This document shows positions 25,941-36,462 of a DNA stretch of 64,000 nucleotides, piece after piece (the stretch's first letter is position 1; each line of letters begins with the position of its first letter). Both the position numbers and the translations under genes were made by a program. Origin of the DNA: Lolium rigidum (Eukaryota; Streptophyta; Magnoliopsida; Poales; Poaceae); the NCBI RefSeq assembly GCF_022539505.1, contig NC_061514.1:222975837-223039836 (forward strand), in the 5' to 3' direction. The notes under the pieces were generated by a model. That model worked only from the letters and a program-made list of their open reading frames with translations. It ran no database searches and was not told the DNA's origin.

Positions 25941-26880
25941 AAAAAATACAAAAAACAAAAAAAATTCAATCTCAGAAACATAGGAAAAAAATTCATGTTC
26001 AGACTTATACTTCCTATGTGCAGCAAAAATGTTAATTTCATGATTCACTTTTAAAAAATAACAGCCTGTACATGAAAATAAACATTATACATAGGAAGAA
26101 TGAACATAATTAATACAAGTGAGTTCAATTAAATGACAAGTAGTTCATAACATGTGCTATACGTAAACACAGATAAATAGATAGAACCATAAATGGTGAC
26201 CACGGGGAATTATAACACGTAAAAAAAGCCTACGTAAAAGCAAACCCTAGAACAAAAATAAATGGGCCAGCCGTAGGACGTAACAAAAACATGGATATTT
26301 CATTTTTGACAACGCAAGAATAAAGCATGAATTTATGGGTAGTAAAAAATACAAATCCGAAAAACAAACCTCCACCACCAACGAAGCATCCTTATCCATC
26401 ACTCACAGAGAAATAAAAAGAGGAACGGACTCCCCAACCAAAAATTGAAGCCGACCAGCCCGTCTGGGGCGAACTAGAACCACCGCGAAGAAGAATCAGA
26501 GTAGCGCCGGAGTTCCAACCGCCGGCCGAACGGGGAAATATCGCCGGCAAACACCGAAGACGGCGAGGACGAGCAAACTGCAGCGAACCTAGGGTTTAGA
26601 CCAAAGGGGAAATGGTGGATTTCGAGTAGAACGAAGGAATAACAACAGGGGACGGGGGATAGCAAACGATGCGGGGGCCAGCAGTTACCTAGAGCGCCGC
26701 CGCCATTGCAGAGAGGATGTAGCAGTTTCGGGATGTCCGCCTGCGAGTGGGGGAAGTGGGGAGTGCGAAGGAGAAGGCGCAGACAAGAGGAGTAAAAAGA
26801 GGAGTTGGAAATAACTGCACCAAATTTATATTAAAAAAAAAGAGGCAACAATAAAAAAAACACTGAAACGTTACCTTTGT
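25941..26880 (-). promoter_or_regulatory. Probable promoter/5' leader of the Ulp1-like gene (element B)
   Basis: An AT-rich stretch is followed by a GC-richer block at 26440-26800, similar in kind to the GC-rich leader of the transposase gene. A 63-codon minus-strand frame (26474-26665) lies here, but nothing supports it as protein. Assignment is by position upstream of the minus-strand gene. Confidence 0.35.
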
Positions 26881-26939
26881 CGGTCAGATAGAAACAAACA
26901 GGAAGTTCACATTTAACTGGCGATCGCGATTCACTTTGT

Positions 26940-27250
26940 CTAAAAAAAAGAAAAATATAGGATGGGAGGGTCACACCCGCACCGTCCCCACAACCATTAC
27001 GAAGTTCACTTGCAAAACACGTCGGGGTTCACTCATCTTGAAAAAGGGTATTTGGGTATGTTTTAAAAACATTAATTGATTTCCTAATATAGCGGGTAGG
27101 AGTTTCCCACCACAATTACGAAGTGCACTTCTGTAAACGCAAGGAGTTCACTAATCTTAAAAAAGGTATTACACTCTATTTTAAACATTTATTAAAAAAC
27201 CTTTTATTCATTTACTAGTATGGGGGGGGTCCCCCCCCCAACCCCCCCCC
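26940..27250. repeat. Diverged direct repeat and G/C homopolymers in the right arm of element B
   Basis: Two diverged units of about 150 bp (26965-27095 and 27100-27225) share 'acaa..attacgaagt', 'gttcact.atctt.aaaaa.ggtat' and 'ttttaaa.att.att'. The second runs into G8-T-C9-AA-C10 near 27222-27250. Such homopolymer runs are hard to call and may be inaccurate. Confidence 0.5.
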
Positions 27251-27254
27251 TTTA

Positions 27255-28170
27255 ATGGTACAAGAATAAAAAAATTAACACTGGTTAATTTATACATGGA
27301 GTTAAAAGAAAAAGAATACCAGAAGTAAACTGACATCAGTTCACGTAATAAAGTAACAGCAGTTCATTTTCAGATAAAAAAAGATAAAAACATGCGTATG
27401 AATGGAAAAACAATAATACAACAAAAATGGATAGTACATTAAAGGGAAGTTCACAACTTACAAACAGAGAGATACATACATGCTCGATGTGGATTTACAT
27501 GTGAAATATAGGCCACAACTTATCTGAAAAGATGTAAATCAAACATGCAATTGACAAAGTTCATGCATTCCGGTAGTTCACATCATAAAATTAAAGAAGT
27601 TCATTTGTTATAACACCAACAAACATGCACTGCTGGTAATGAAAAACAGAGCAGTAGACTTGTAAGCTACGAAAAAACCCACATATAACAAGCATTATCT
27701 CGGATTCTCGTTACTACATCAAAGTGTAAGCATGAACACCACCGCGTCATCAATGTATCAACTGAGGAAAACATAACTACACAAGCATAGGCAAATACCG
27801 AACTAAGCAAAAGAACATAGATCTGTGAAAACAAAATTCGTGGATAAGGATAAAAGCAAACCTATCAAAACAAAAATCCTACAGGGGAGATAGACCCAAT
27901 ACCATTACCGAAGACAAACAAAGCGCGAGAATATAACGGCGGAGCCATCAACCTCGAGGATTTTCACGTAGAAGAACGCCGAAGCTGTGCGACGCCCATC
28001 GGAAAAAACAAATCTGCAGATCAAGATAAAAAAGATAAGACCAATGTCCGGATAGCATAGAAGAGACTGTGCCGCAGACATCGACGATCTGCGATGCACC
28101 GATGGAGAACAAATCCGTCGATGGAGCGTCGGACACGAGCACGGAGATGAGCCGCCACCGTCGCCGAAGT
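27255..28170. other. Right subterminal region of element B without recognisable gene
   Basis: AT-rich DNA with scattered GAAGTTCAC words (27446, 27596) turns GC-richer from about 27890. Short frames exist on both strands near 28069-28386, but they track the GC-rich repeat and have no recognisable domain. Confidence 0.5.
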
Positions 28171-28189
28171 TCTAACAAACGCATCGAGC

Positions 28190-28345
28190 AAAAGGAGGAG
28201 CTCGGGAGCGAGCAAGGGAGGAAATCGCCAGGGAGGAGCTCGGGAGCGAGCAGGGTGGAAAACGCCAGGGAAGAGCTCGGGAGCGAGCAGGGGGGAAATC
28301 GCCATGGAAGAGCTCGGGAGCGAGCAGGGAGGGGTGGGGAGCGAG
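28190..28345. repeat. GC-rich tandem repeat near the right end of element B
   Basis: Four to five copies of a GAGCTCGGGAGCGAGCAGGG core occur in units of about 38 bp, several with AAATCGCCA between. The block mirrors the GC-rich repeat block at the left end (6660-6880). It may be a subterminal protein-binding array or the leader of a transcript running leftward. Confidence 0.6.
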
Positions 28346-28508
28346 CACGGAGGAGGTGGGTAGCGAGCGGGAGGTGGGACACGTAACGGTTCGCTGTCTC
28401 GTAGGAAGTTCACACGCGAGCGGGAGCGGGACGCGAGCGGGACGTGGGAGGCGAAAATATGAAGACTCACGGGAAGTTCGCATGCGATAAGTTAGGAAGT
28501 TCAGAAAG

Positions 28509-28551
28509 GGTTCGAGAATAGTTATTCTCGAACCGGTTCGAGAATAGCAGA

Positions 28552-28553
<2 letters not shown>
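28509..28553. repeat. Right terminus of element B
   Basis: There are three abutting 13-bp arms in alternating orientation. GGTTCGAGAATAG is followed by TTATTCTCGAACC (one change) and again by GGTTCGAGAATAG, then CAGACC and the (TA)n tract. The reverse complement aligns with the left terminus of B. The terminus of element A has the same last two arms. Confidence 0.8.

Positions 28554-28613
<60 letters not shown>
28554..28613. repeat. (TA)n microsatellite between elements B and C
   Basis: A pure TA tract of about 60 bp is the only sequence between the right end of B and the left end of C. Confidence 0.97.
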
Positions 28614-28616
<3 letters not shown>

Positions 28617-28620
28617 CTGA

Positions 28621-28673
28621 ACTATTCTAGAACCCCCCCTTAAGAGTGGTTCTAGAATAGCTATTCTAGAACC
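28621..28673. repeat. Left terminus of element C with perfect palindrome
   Basis: ACTATTCTAGAACC (28621-28634) precedes a perfect 26-bp palindrome at 28648-28673 built from arm GGTTCTAGAATAG. This is the same arrangement as the left end of element B, with TCTAGA in place of TCTCGA in the first arm. Confidence 0.8.
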
Positions 28674-28689
28674 CCCCATAATCCCGCTC

Positions 28690-29135
28690 GGTCACGTATC
28701 CCCGTCCGAACCGAACTCCCCAACTCCCCCACCGATAACGATTCGTGTAGGAACCGAACTCCCCACCTCCGTCTCATAAAAACATCGCGCCCCGCCCCGC
28801 CTCGAGCGGAGATCATCTAGCTCCGCACCTCGACCTCCTACATCGTCGGCGCGGGCGAGCGAGCGGCGGCGGGAGCCGACGCGAGGGAGCCCGCGACGGA
28901 CACGTAGCAGTCAGCTCGGCCGCGCGGGTAGCGAGCGGCGGCGGGAGTCGACGCGAGGAAGCCCGCGACGGACGCGAAGACAATCTAAGCAACCCTACCT
29001 CGGTCGGCGCGGGCGAGCGAGCGGCGGCGGGAGCCGACGCGAGGGAGCCCGCGACGGAGGCGAACGGCGGCGGTAGCTGACGGAAAGGAGCCAGCGGCGG
29101 AGAACGGCGAGATCCAGCCTCCTTACAGAGCGATA
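28690..29135 (+). promoter_or_regulatory. GC-rich promoter/5' leader of the element C transposase
   Basis: This is the counterpart of 6481-6936, with the same repeated GGCGGCGGGAGCCGACGCGAGG-like units, directly upstream of the ATG at 29136. Long minus-strand frames here are by-products of GC bias. Confidence 0.5.
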
Positions 29136-32100
29136 ATGGCTCCAATTCGACGCAGATCGGCGAGCATCCTCCAAATTCAAGCCAGCCAAGGTCCACAAGC
29201 CAGGCCAAGCTCCGTAGAAAAGAGAGTTCACGTAAGCAGTGATGCAGGTCAACGCAAAAAAACAGGAGCAGTTCAAGACATCGGAGTTCACTATGATCGA
29301 TATTGGAAGTTCACCTGCCTATCTGGAGCTTTACCTCATCTGTGAAGTTCACCTCCAAGTCTATTGAAGTTCACATGCGAAAGTTCTATTGTTTAGGAAA
29401 GAAGAAAGACAATTCATGCACTGGACTGAATTTCACTCTTTTTGTAGTATGTCTTTTACTAGGAAGTTCTTAAAACCAGTTTCATGGAGTTCACTTCAGT
29501 TATAAATAAATTAAAACAGCAAAATGAAAAAAATTAAGTATGCAGGTTAGCATGTATGCAGGAAGTTCATATTAAAAATGTGTGGAGGTTAACTTTACTT
29601 GTTTTAGTTTTTTGAAGACATCAGACAAAGTTTTATGTATAAAAGTTCTAGTCCCAATGTTCAAGAAGTTCACATGTTAAAAAACTTACCAGGTTCTGCT
29701 ACTGCCGGGCAAAGAATCTGGAACAGGCAGTGACGACGAGATAATCAGCTGGTCATGCCCTAAAAAGCCTCCAATGACTCCCATATGCCGTGATGAGCCG
29801 GCTTCATTTATCCAGCCAGTGTTCCGCAATCCCAAGAGAAAGACAAATGCTGCTGCCGTTGAAAGGAATTTCAATCAGAAAATCCAAGAACAAGATGACA
29901 TGGATAACATCAAAAGGAAGCGGGATACCACAACATCAACAGATGATGATGAGGATATTATGTGTTGGTCAGGTCCACCGAAAAAACCCCGTTCTCCAAT
30001 AAAGTGCACTGAGGAGATATTTGCTAGTAATGCAACGTTCCGTCAGCCACGAAAACGGCAATCTACAAGTACATCTACAACAACCACATCTGGAAGCAAC
30101 GATGTGAACAGGGGACAAGTGGGCAAAAGTCATCTTCTAGCAGGTGATGCTTCGAACAGACAACGCAGCTTATGGGGATGGTCAAAGTGACAACATACAC
30201 CAAGATCGTCGAGGCACTGAATCAAGTCATATGCCGCCTCAAGATCCACTCTGCCATGTACCAAAAGTCACACCGCCATGCCCCATAGTACCAGATGATA
30301 GAGCCACCCCTGCAGAGCTGCGAACATACACACACGTAAGTTCAATTTATGTTTTGCTGATAAAAATTTCACTCTTACACACATTTATTTAGACAATTTG
30401 CATGGAAGTTCACATGCTATATCTTTAGAACCCTATATCCATGATAAAAGTTCAGCTGATTTTTAGGAAGTTCACATGCTCGGTTTATTATATGAAATGT
30501 ATAGTTGATATGTTCTCGATATTCATGTGCAACAGTTTTTTTGTGAAAAAAAGTTCAGATGACTTTAAGAAGTCCATGTTCTTATTTTTTATTAAATTTT
30601 AGGAAGTTCACTTGACCTATTTCCTGAAGTTAACATACAAATAACATATGTAAAAACAAAAAAATAATGCAATAACAAAACCGTGGCAATTTGCAGGCTG
30701 CAGATCTTGATCCGGACCTGATACCATCCATTGGTCAAGAATTTAGCACATTCAAAGACGCATATGTATTTTACAATACATATGCAAAGCACACAGGGTT
30801 TGGGATAAGGAAAGGACAACACAACAAGAGCAGGCGTTACTTGAGATGTGTACGAGAAGGTGCACACCGCCAAAGTGTCAACGAGGAAGACCGACAACGT
30901 GACAAGATGACCAAAAGAACTGGGTGCAAGGCCTTTATGAGATTGAAAGAGAGGAGTGATGGTACCTGCATTGTCAAGGACATTACACTTCAGCACAACC
31001 ATACCCTGCTATTAAGCCCATCAATGCTAGTTTTCATGCGTTCTCACAAAAAGGTGGATCCAACATTGAAGGGGATGGTAAAAGACCTTCAGTTCAGCAA
31101 TATAAAACATGTAAACATAATGGGCCTGCTTACAAGGCTGCATGGTGGCCGTGATAAGATTGGCTGCCACAACAGAAAAAAACTAAACATGTAAGTACTC
31201 CCCCCCACCCCCCTCCTTTATATATAAAATGAAAACTTACATGAAAAACAGGGGAAAGAAAAAAGCAAAACAAAAAAAGAAAAATAACAAAAAATTTCTT
31301 TTTGCAGGAAAGGAGAAAACACGAGGAAGGAGTCCATGAATGAGGTGCAGAATATGTTCAAATTCTTTGAAGACATGAAGAAGGAGAATGAAAATTTCTT
31401 CTATGACTACAAGGTTGATGACGAAAACAGACTGGAAAATGTTTTCTGGTCTAATGCTAGCTCAAGGGCAGCATATGCAGATTTTGGAGATTGCATAACT
31501 TTCGATACTACTTACAAGTCGAACAAGCACCACTTGCCCCTTGCGCATTTGTCGGCGTAAACAACCACTTGCGATCAACAATCTTTGGTGTTGCGTTGAT
31601 GGGAAACGAGTCGAGGAGTCCTTCAAATGGGTATTCAGCAGATTCCTTGAATGCATGGGCGGTAAACAACCAATCTGCATACTTACAGGTTTGGAGAAAA
31701 TCAGAATCTATCCTCCTGTTTGTACCTTTAGTTGTAGTTCATAACAAAAACACACAGAAGTTCAGATGTTTACACCCCTGCAACACGAAAAAATAAAAGA
31801 TATTTAATTTGCTGAAGTTCACCTTTGTTTTGTTTTTGTGAAGTTTGCTTGCATTATACCTGATGTGTTTTTTCCTAATAATTGTTCAGATCAATGCCCA
31901 AAGAATGACAAAAGCAATACCTAAAATTTTCAAACGGACTCTACATAAGTTCTCGTAGATGGCACATAATGAACAAGCATAAGGACCCGTCTGAAGAAGC
32001 TTTGTAAACTATTCCCCGACTTGAAGGATAAGCTGATCGCAATTTTGAACCATCCCCTAATGCCATCCGAGTTTGAAGATGCGTGGAAGGCTTTGATTGA

Positions 32101-34318
32101 AGAGTACAATCTGCATGATATAAATGTCATGATTAACTTATGGGCTGAAAGGAAATTGTGGATATCAGCCTATCGGAAAGAAGTTTTCTGTGCACGCATG
32201 ACTTCAACACAAAGAGGCGAGAGCATGAACTTTGTGCTGAAAAGGGGTTTTGTCACTGAACGAGACAACCTCCACATTTTTGCTAAGCAAGTTAACAACT
32301 GCATACAAGCAAGGCATGAAGCAGAGAATGCAGAGGCAAATGCATCAATGGTGAGTGCTCGATTTCCTTTTTTATATTAATGAAAAAAAATATGCTTCAA
32401 TAATTTGGAAACACATATGATGAGAACATAAAAAAAAGGAAAAAAAGACTATGCAGATGTTATGGAAGTTCACAACTGTTTGGTCAGGGGTTCTTCTGTA
32501 CACAAAAAGTGTCATCTCGTTTTCGAAAAAAAAGTATGCACATGTTATGGAAGTTCACATCTGTTTAGTTCTGGGGTTCATATATCTATATAAAAGTTAT
32601 CTTATGTTTCATGTTCAAAAGCAAATGACTTTTCCACCGACAAAAATCAAAATTGCAGGGCACAAGGAAAACAGTCACCAGGTATGGCTTCGAGGCACAG
32701 GTGATGGATAAGTACACACGGGCAGTGTACTCAGTTTTCCGGGAGCGGCAATATCACAGCACAGCTTTCCGCATTAAGACTTCCCAGGATAATCCCAACA
32801 TTTACCTTGTGCATCACTACAATCAGAGTAAAGAATTCGCTTGGTCAAGACATGAGTTCAGAGTGCTAGCAGATGAAGTTGAAGGCCGCTATGAATGCGA
32901 ATGTAAACTGTGGGAACATACAGGTAAAAAAAGCCTCTTTCAAGCAATTGCTTTTGGTTGTATTACACTACGGATGCATATAAAAAAGTAATTGTTGACA
33001 CGAAAAATAAAAAAATTAACCGAGCTAATGTTAACTTTATGCACACACGTGGTTGTTCTCGCCACCATGTCATAGGCTGTCTTTGAGCACCTACGCCCGG
33101 ATGAGATACCAAGCAAGTATATACTCCAGAGATACACCAAAGATGCAGTGACAAACCCCGATTTCAACCGCAGAGACTACAGGACAACAACGAGATGATG
33201 GGACTTCAATTGAATACGGACGAACAATCCTTTACGAGTGAAGCGCTTAAAATTATAAACAAAGGATGCACTTCGGAAGCAAAATTCCAAATAGCATTAT
33301 CTCGCCTTCAGAGATGCCAATACAAACCTGGACAATGAGGATGCAGAGCCGGAGAATAATGAGGATGCAGAGATGGAGAATAATGAGGATGCAGAGATGG
33401 AGAACAATGAGCAGTCATCGAACCAAGAAAACACAACACGAGAAACTGGCGAGCACAACGACATTCCTCAGACTGAGGACAATGATCCATATGCCGATAT
33501 ACAGCCTCCACTACTTGCAATAACAAAAGGAAGCAAGACTACAGATGCTGCAAGGAGGAATGGAAAATGCAAACCCCCGCACCTGCCCGTCCGGAACCGT
33601 AACTAGATGAATACGGGAGACCGAAAGGTACAAGAATATGCGGAACATGCAATAAAATTAATGGCTACAATTCCGTAACCTCGCAAGGCAAGGCAGCTGG
33701 CTAAAACACTCTTGGAAACACATAAGAAGGTGTATGGGCCTACAAGCATCTTCAAGCAAATATCAAGGTGCGCATAAGAAACTTGCTTGCTCGCCAAGAC
33801 ATTCCGGAGAATGATGAAGAGGAAAAACTGGACACGGATGAGGGTGAATGCTTCGAAGATGAGACGGATGATGAAGAATATGAGCAAGAAGATGAGGATG
33901 AAGATATCACCGAGCAAGAAGATACACGAAAACACCGGATGTGGAGAGCAAACCGCAAAACTTAAATAAAACGGGAGGACAAAGGAAATGCAGCGTGTGC
34001 AACCTAAGGCTAGGACACTACGCATCAACATGCCCCAACAGGGAAAAGATACTACAACAACAGATTGTTGAACGACAAAAAAGTGATGGTGCGACAATGA
34101 AACCAAAAGGGGTGAAAGCTTGTGGTACATGCAATAAGATAAGGGGACACAACTCTAGAACTTGCGCAAGAAGGCAGCTTGAGGAACAGCTATTACACCT
34201 GCAGTCAACAGAAAATGATAGCAACACAATGGAAGATAGAAGCAAGGAGAAGAACAAGGAGAAAACACAAACTACACCAGCAGCTATAAGAAGGAGTACA
34301 AGGAAAAAAATAGAATAG
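29136..34318 (+). CDS. FAR1/MULE-type transposase, element C copy (multi-exon, best preserved)
   Basis: Exons are about 29136-29214, 29708-30335, 30697-31190, 31308-31688, 31890-32350, 32659-32923 and 33049-34318. Exon 2 is low-complexity with a KKPRSP-type basic patch. Exon 3 is a FAR1 zinc finger (LRCVREG, TGCKAFMRLKE, LQHNHT). Exon 4 has the first DDE Asp (FDTTYKSN, codon 31504-31506). The second Asp is split across intron 31689-31889 (ILT|DQCP). Exon 5 has LWAERKLWISAYRKEVF and the GESMN strand with the likely acidic third residue. Exons 6-7 have the SWIM CEC and CSRHH motifs. Exon 7 adds ENNEDAEM repeats, acidic runs and three CX2CX4HX4C knuckles (near 33640, 33990 and 34120). Frame breaks remain near 30175 and 33590. 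A domesticated FAR1/FHY3 host gene is less likely, given the element context and two linked copies. Confidence 0.88.
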
Positions 34319-34963
34319 TTCATACTGAAACAATATGTAGTTGGTTACATTGTGTAGAATAAATATACTGCTGAAGTTCACTATTTGTTCATGCTACTGC
34401 TGATCCAAATTGTAAAGTACAGGAATTTTCATAAAAATCATTTATTTTAAACCTCTACACAGGATGTTGTGAGAATAAATATATCGTAATTCAACTGCTA
34501 GACAGTTGTTCACGTAAAAATGTTGATTAAAAAAAACAGTAGGAAGTTCACAGCGGATTATCCGCGAAGTTCACTATGTATGACGGTGTGAAAAAAAAGT
34601 TCGTATAAAAATTAAAACAGGAACACACATGCAAAGAAAAAAGGGAGTTCAGATATCAACAGCTGCGAAGTTCTCACATACTATTCAGACGTGAAAGGTA
34701 CTGAATTGTTAAAATAAAATGAACAGACAACATATAGGATTGCAAAAAAAAGTAAATAGGGACATCTTCATTGTATTATAAAATGAATAAAAGGGAAGGG
34801 AAACACAAAGTAAAAAAAAACATATGATGCGAAGTTCAGATCTAGCCAACTAAGGAGTTCTCTTAAACATAAAACCTAAAAAAGAAAAATGTAGGGGAAA
34901 ATAAACGATTACAATCTGATCATAGAAAATAAAAAGAAAAATGTCCCTACAAAACTAAAATCT
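34319..34963. other. Convergent spacer between transposase and exonuclease alpha (element C)
   Basis: AT-rich DNA with GAAGTTCAC words (34373, 34541, 34565). It belongs largely to tandem duplication unit 1 and holds the 3' ends of both genes. No coding signal was seen. Confidence 0.6.
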
Positions 34964-35638
34964 TCACCAATCTCTGCCACGCTTCTTCTCGGGATGTTTG
35001 AATAAGGAGAAGAAGCCCCTCTCAAACAAATCCAGCCTTCGATAAACCTCGTACGTTGCATATGCATCCCGTGCAGCATATTCCAAATGCTTAGGCGGTA
35101 GAGGCGGCGGATTAGCCCACATCCTATGCTCCGCCCTTCCAAAACCATCCTTCATCTCAAAATAGATTGGATCTATAATAGCTCCAGCAACATCCTTCAG
35201 GCCTTGAAGTTTCTTCTTTTTGTCCGGATCTCTCCATATTTCCTGGATATCCTTCAGATTATGAACATAGAGATTTGAACGTGAGAGAACTTTGCAGTCT
35301 TCTGTGGTGCAAAAACCAGCAAAAATGTACCTAAAGCCATGAAGAAACTCAACCAAACTTTCACTCCTCTCATCAGCATGGCATATGTGGTACACAAGAA
35401 CATCGGTGCCAACACATAGCTGGATCACAACAGCTTTCTTCGGATTGAAATAGGTACCACTGAGTTTGTCATACTCAACATCAAGACCAACAATCTTCCT
35501 AGCAGAAGAATCGAGGGAAGCTTCAGCATTGGTGATCCACTCCTCAACACTAGCTGCTGAATTCGTGTACAAAACCTTCATAGTGGTTGTGCCATGGCAG
35601 GGGAATGTGTACTCGTGGGAAAAAGGAGCGTTTGCCAT
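34964..35638 (-). CDS. DEDDy 3'-5' exonuclease domain protein alpha, element C copy (intact)
   Basis: An intact single-exon gene of 224 aa; the start chosen is the ATG of MANAPFSHEY. Exo I is D53 and E55 in GLDVEYD. Exo II is probably D114 in GFCTTEDCKVLSR or D130 in VHNLKD. Exo III is Y187 and D191 in LEYAARDAYATYEV, with Tyr marking the DEDDy subclass. The order, spacing and size fit WRN/WEX-like plant exonucleases that act on DNA 3' ends. An upstream in-frame extension to 35854 lies across the TATA box (35718-35727) and is not used. Being intact beside a damaged paralogue suggests it is the functional copy. No signal peptide or membrane segment follows the chosen start. The exonuclease call is firm; the biological role is unknown. 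Confidence 0.9.
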   Translation of the reverse strand: MANAPFSHEYTFPCHGTTTMKVLYTNSAASVEEWITNAEASLDSSARKIVGLDVEYDKLSGTYFNPKKAVVIQLCVGTDVLVYHICHADERSESLVEFLHGFRYIFAGFCTTEDCKVLSRSNLYVHNLKDIQEIWRDPDKKKKLQGLKDVAGAIIDPIYFEMKDGFGRAEHRMWANPPPLPPKHLEYAARDAYATYEVYRRLDLFERGFFSLFKHPEKKRGRDW

Positions 35639-35717
35639 GCAAATCGGTGGACAGAAGAAAAGAAAAGAAGAAGCAATTGGTAATTCACGTGCACCGAGCC
35701 AGAAAAAGAAAAGACCT

Positions 35718-35727
35718 GTATTTATAG
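35718..35727 (-). promoter_or_regulatory. TATA box of exonuclease alpha (element C)
   Basis: CTATAAATAC on the minus strand, 80 bp upstream of the ATG. Position is conserved with element B. Confidence 0.75.
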
Positions 35728-36462
35728 ATTGAGATGTAACAAACACGTCGTGATCCACGAATTCAGGAAACAAACAGTATATATCCAAAACAAATAAATA
35801 GAACAGCCGATGGAGATAACAAGAAAACAAAAATTCTGCGGGATAACAAAACAAAAAGGACCTTATCCGGGTCCAGGGTGAGTTAACATGCAGCTAATGC
35901 CAGCGATCCAAATTGTAAAAGAACAGGAAATTTCATAAAATATCATTTATTTTAAACCTCTACACAGGATGTTGTGATAATAAATATATCGTAATTCAAC
36001 TGCTAGGCAGTTGTTCACGTAAAAATGTTGATTAAAAAAAACAGTAGGAAGTTCACAGCCGATTATCCGCGAAGTTAACTATGTATGACGGTGTGAAAAA
36101 AAGTTCGTATAAAAATTAAACAGGAACACACATGCAAGAAAAAGGGAGTTCAGATATCAACAGCTGCGAAGTTCTCACATACTATTCATACGTGAAAGGT
36201 ACTGAATTGTTAAAAAAATGAACAGACAACATATAGGATTGCAAAAAAAGTAAATAGGGACATCTTCATTGTATTATAAAATGAATAAAAGGGAAGGGAA
36301 ACACAAAGTAAAAAAGAAATTTATGACTGCGAAGTTCAGATCTAACCAACTAAGGAGTTCTCTTAAACATAAAACCTAAAGAAAAAATGTAGGTAAAGTA
36401 AACGATTACAATCTGATCATAGAAAATATAAAAAGAAAAATGTCCCTACAAAACTAAAATCT

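Larger units (their letters stand above)
6423..28553 (+). mobile_element. Element B: giant Mutator-like element, apparently full length
   Basis: A 22.1-kb unit bounded by (TA)n tracts. Both ends carry alternating 13-bp arms: CTATTCTCGAACC, its reverse complement, and the variant CTATTCTAGAACC. Gene order is FAR1/MULE transposase (+), exonuclease alpha (-), exonuclease beta (-), B3 protein (+), Ulp1-like protease (-). Element C repeats this order at high identity from its left end up to the point where a CACTA cuts it. GAAGTTCAC words fill introns and spacers. The transposase and Ulp1 content put it with MULEs, where Ulp1-carrying members are known. A 9-bp target duplication cannot be checked because the target is TA repeat. 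Confidence 0.8.
34400..35900 (-). repeat. Tandem duplication unit 1 (exonuclease alpha), element C
   Basis: Starts near 'gatccaaattgtaaa' (about 34403) and ends before 'gcgatccaaattgtaaaa' (about 35903), where unit 2 begins. It contains exonuclease alpha and its TATA box. Confidence 0.88.

Noticed and set aside
6423..28553. Helitron as the class of element B
   Set aside because: There is no Rep/helicase gene, the ends are inverted arms rather than 5' TC and 3' CTRR with a hairpin, and the encoded transposase is of DDE MULE type.
29136..34318. Annotation as a host FAR1/FHY3 light-signalling gene
   Set aside because: The gene sits inside a bounded element, has a full second copy 22 kb away in the same position of a related element, and carries a transposase-like tail. 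Domesticated FAR1 genes are single-copy and not surrounded by transposon ends.
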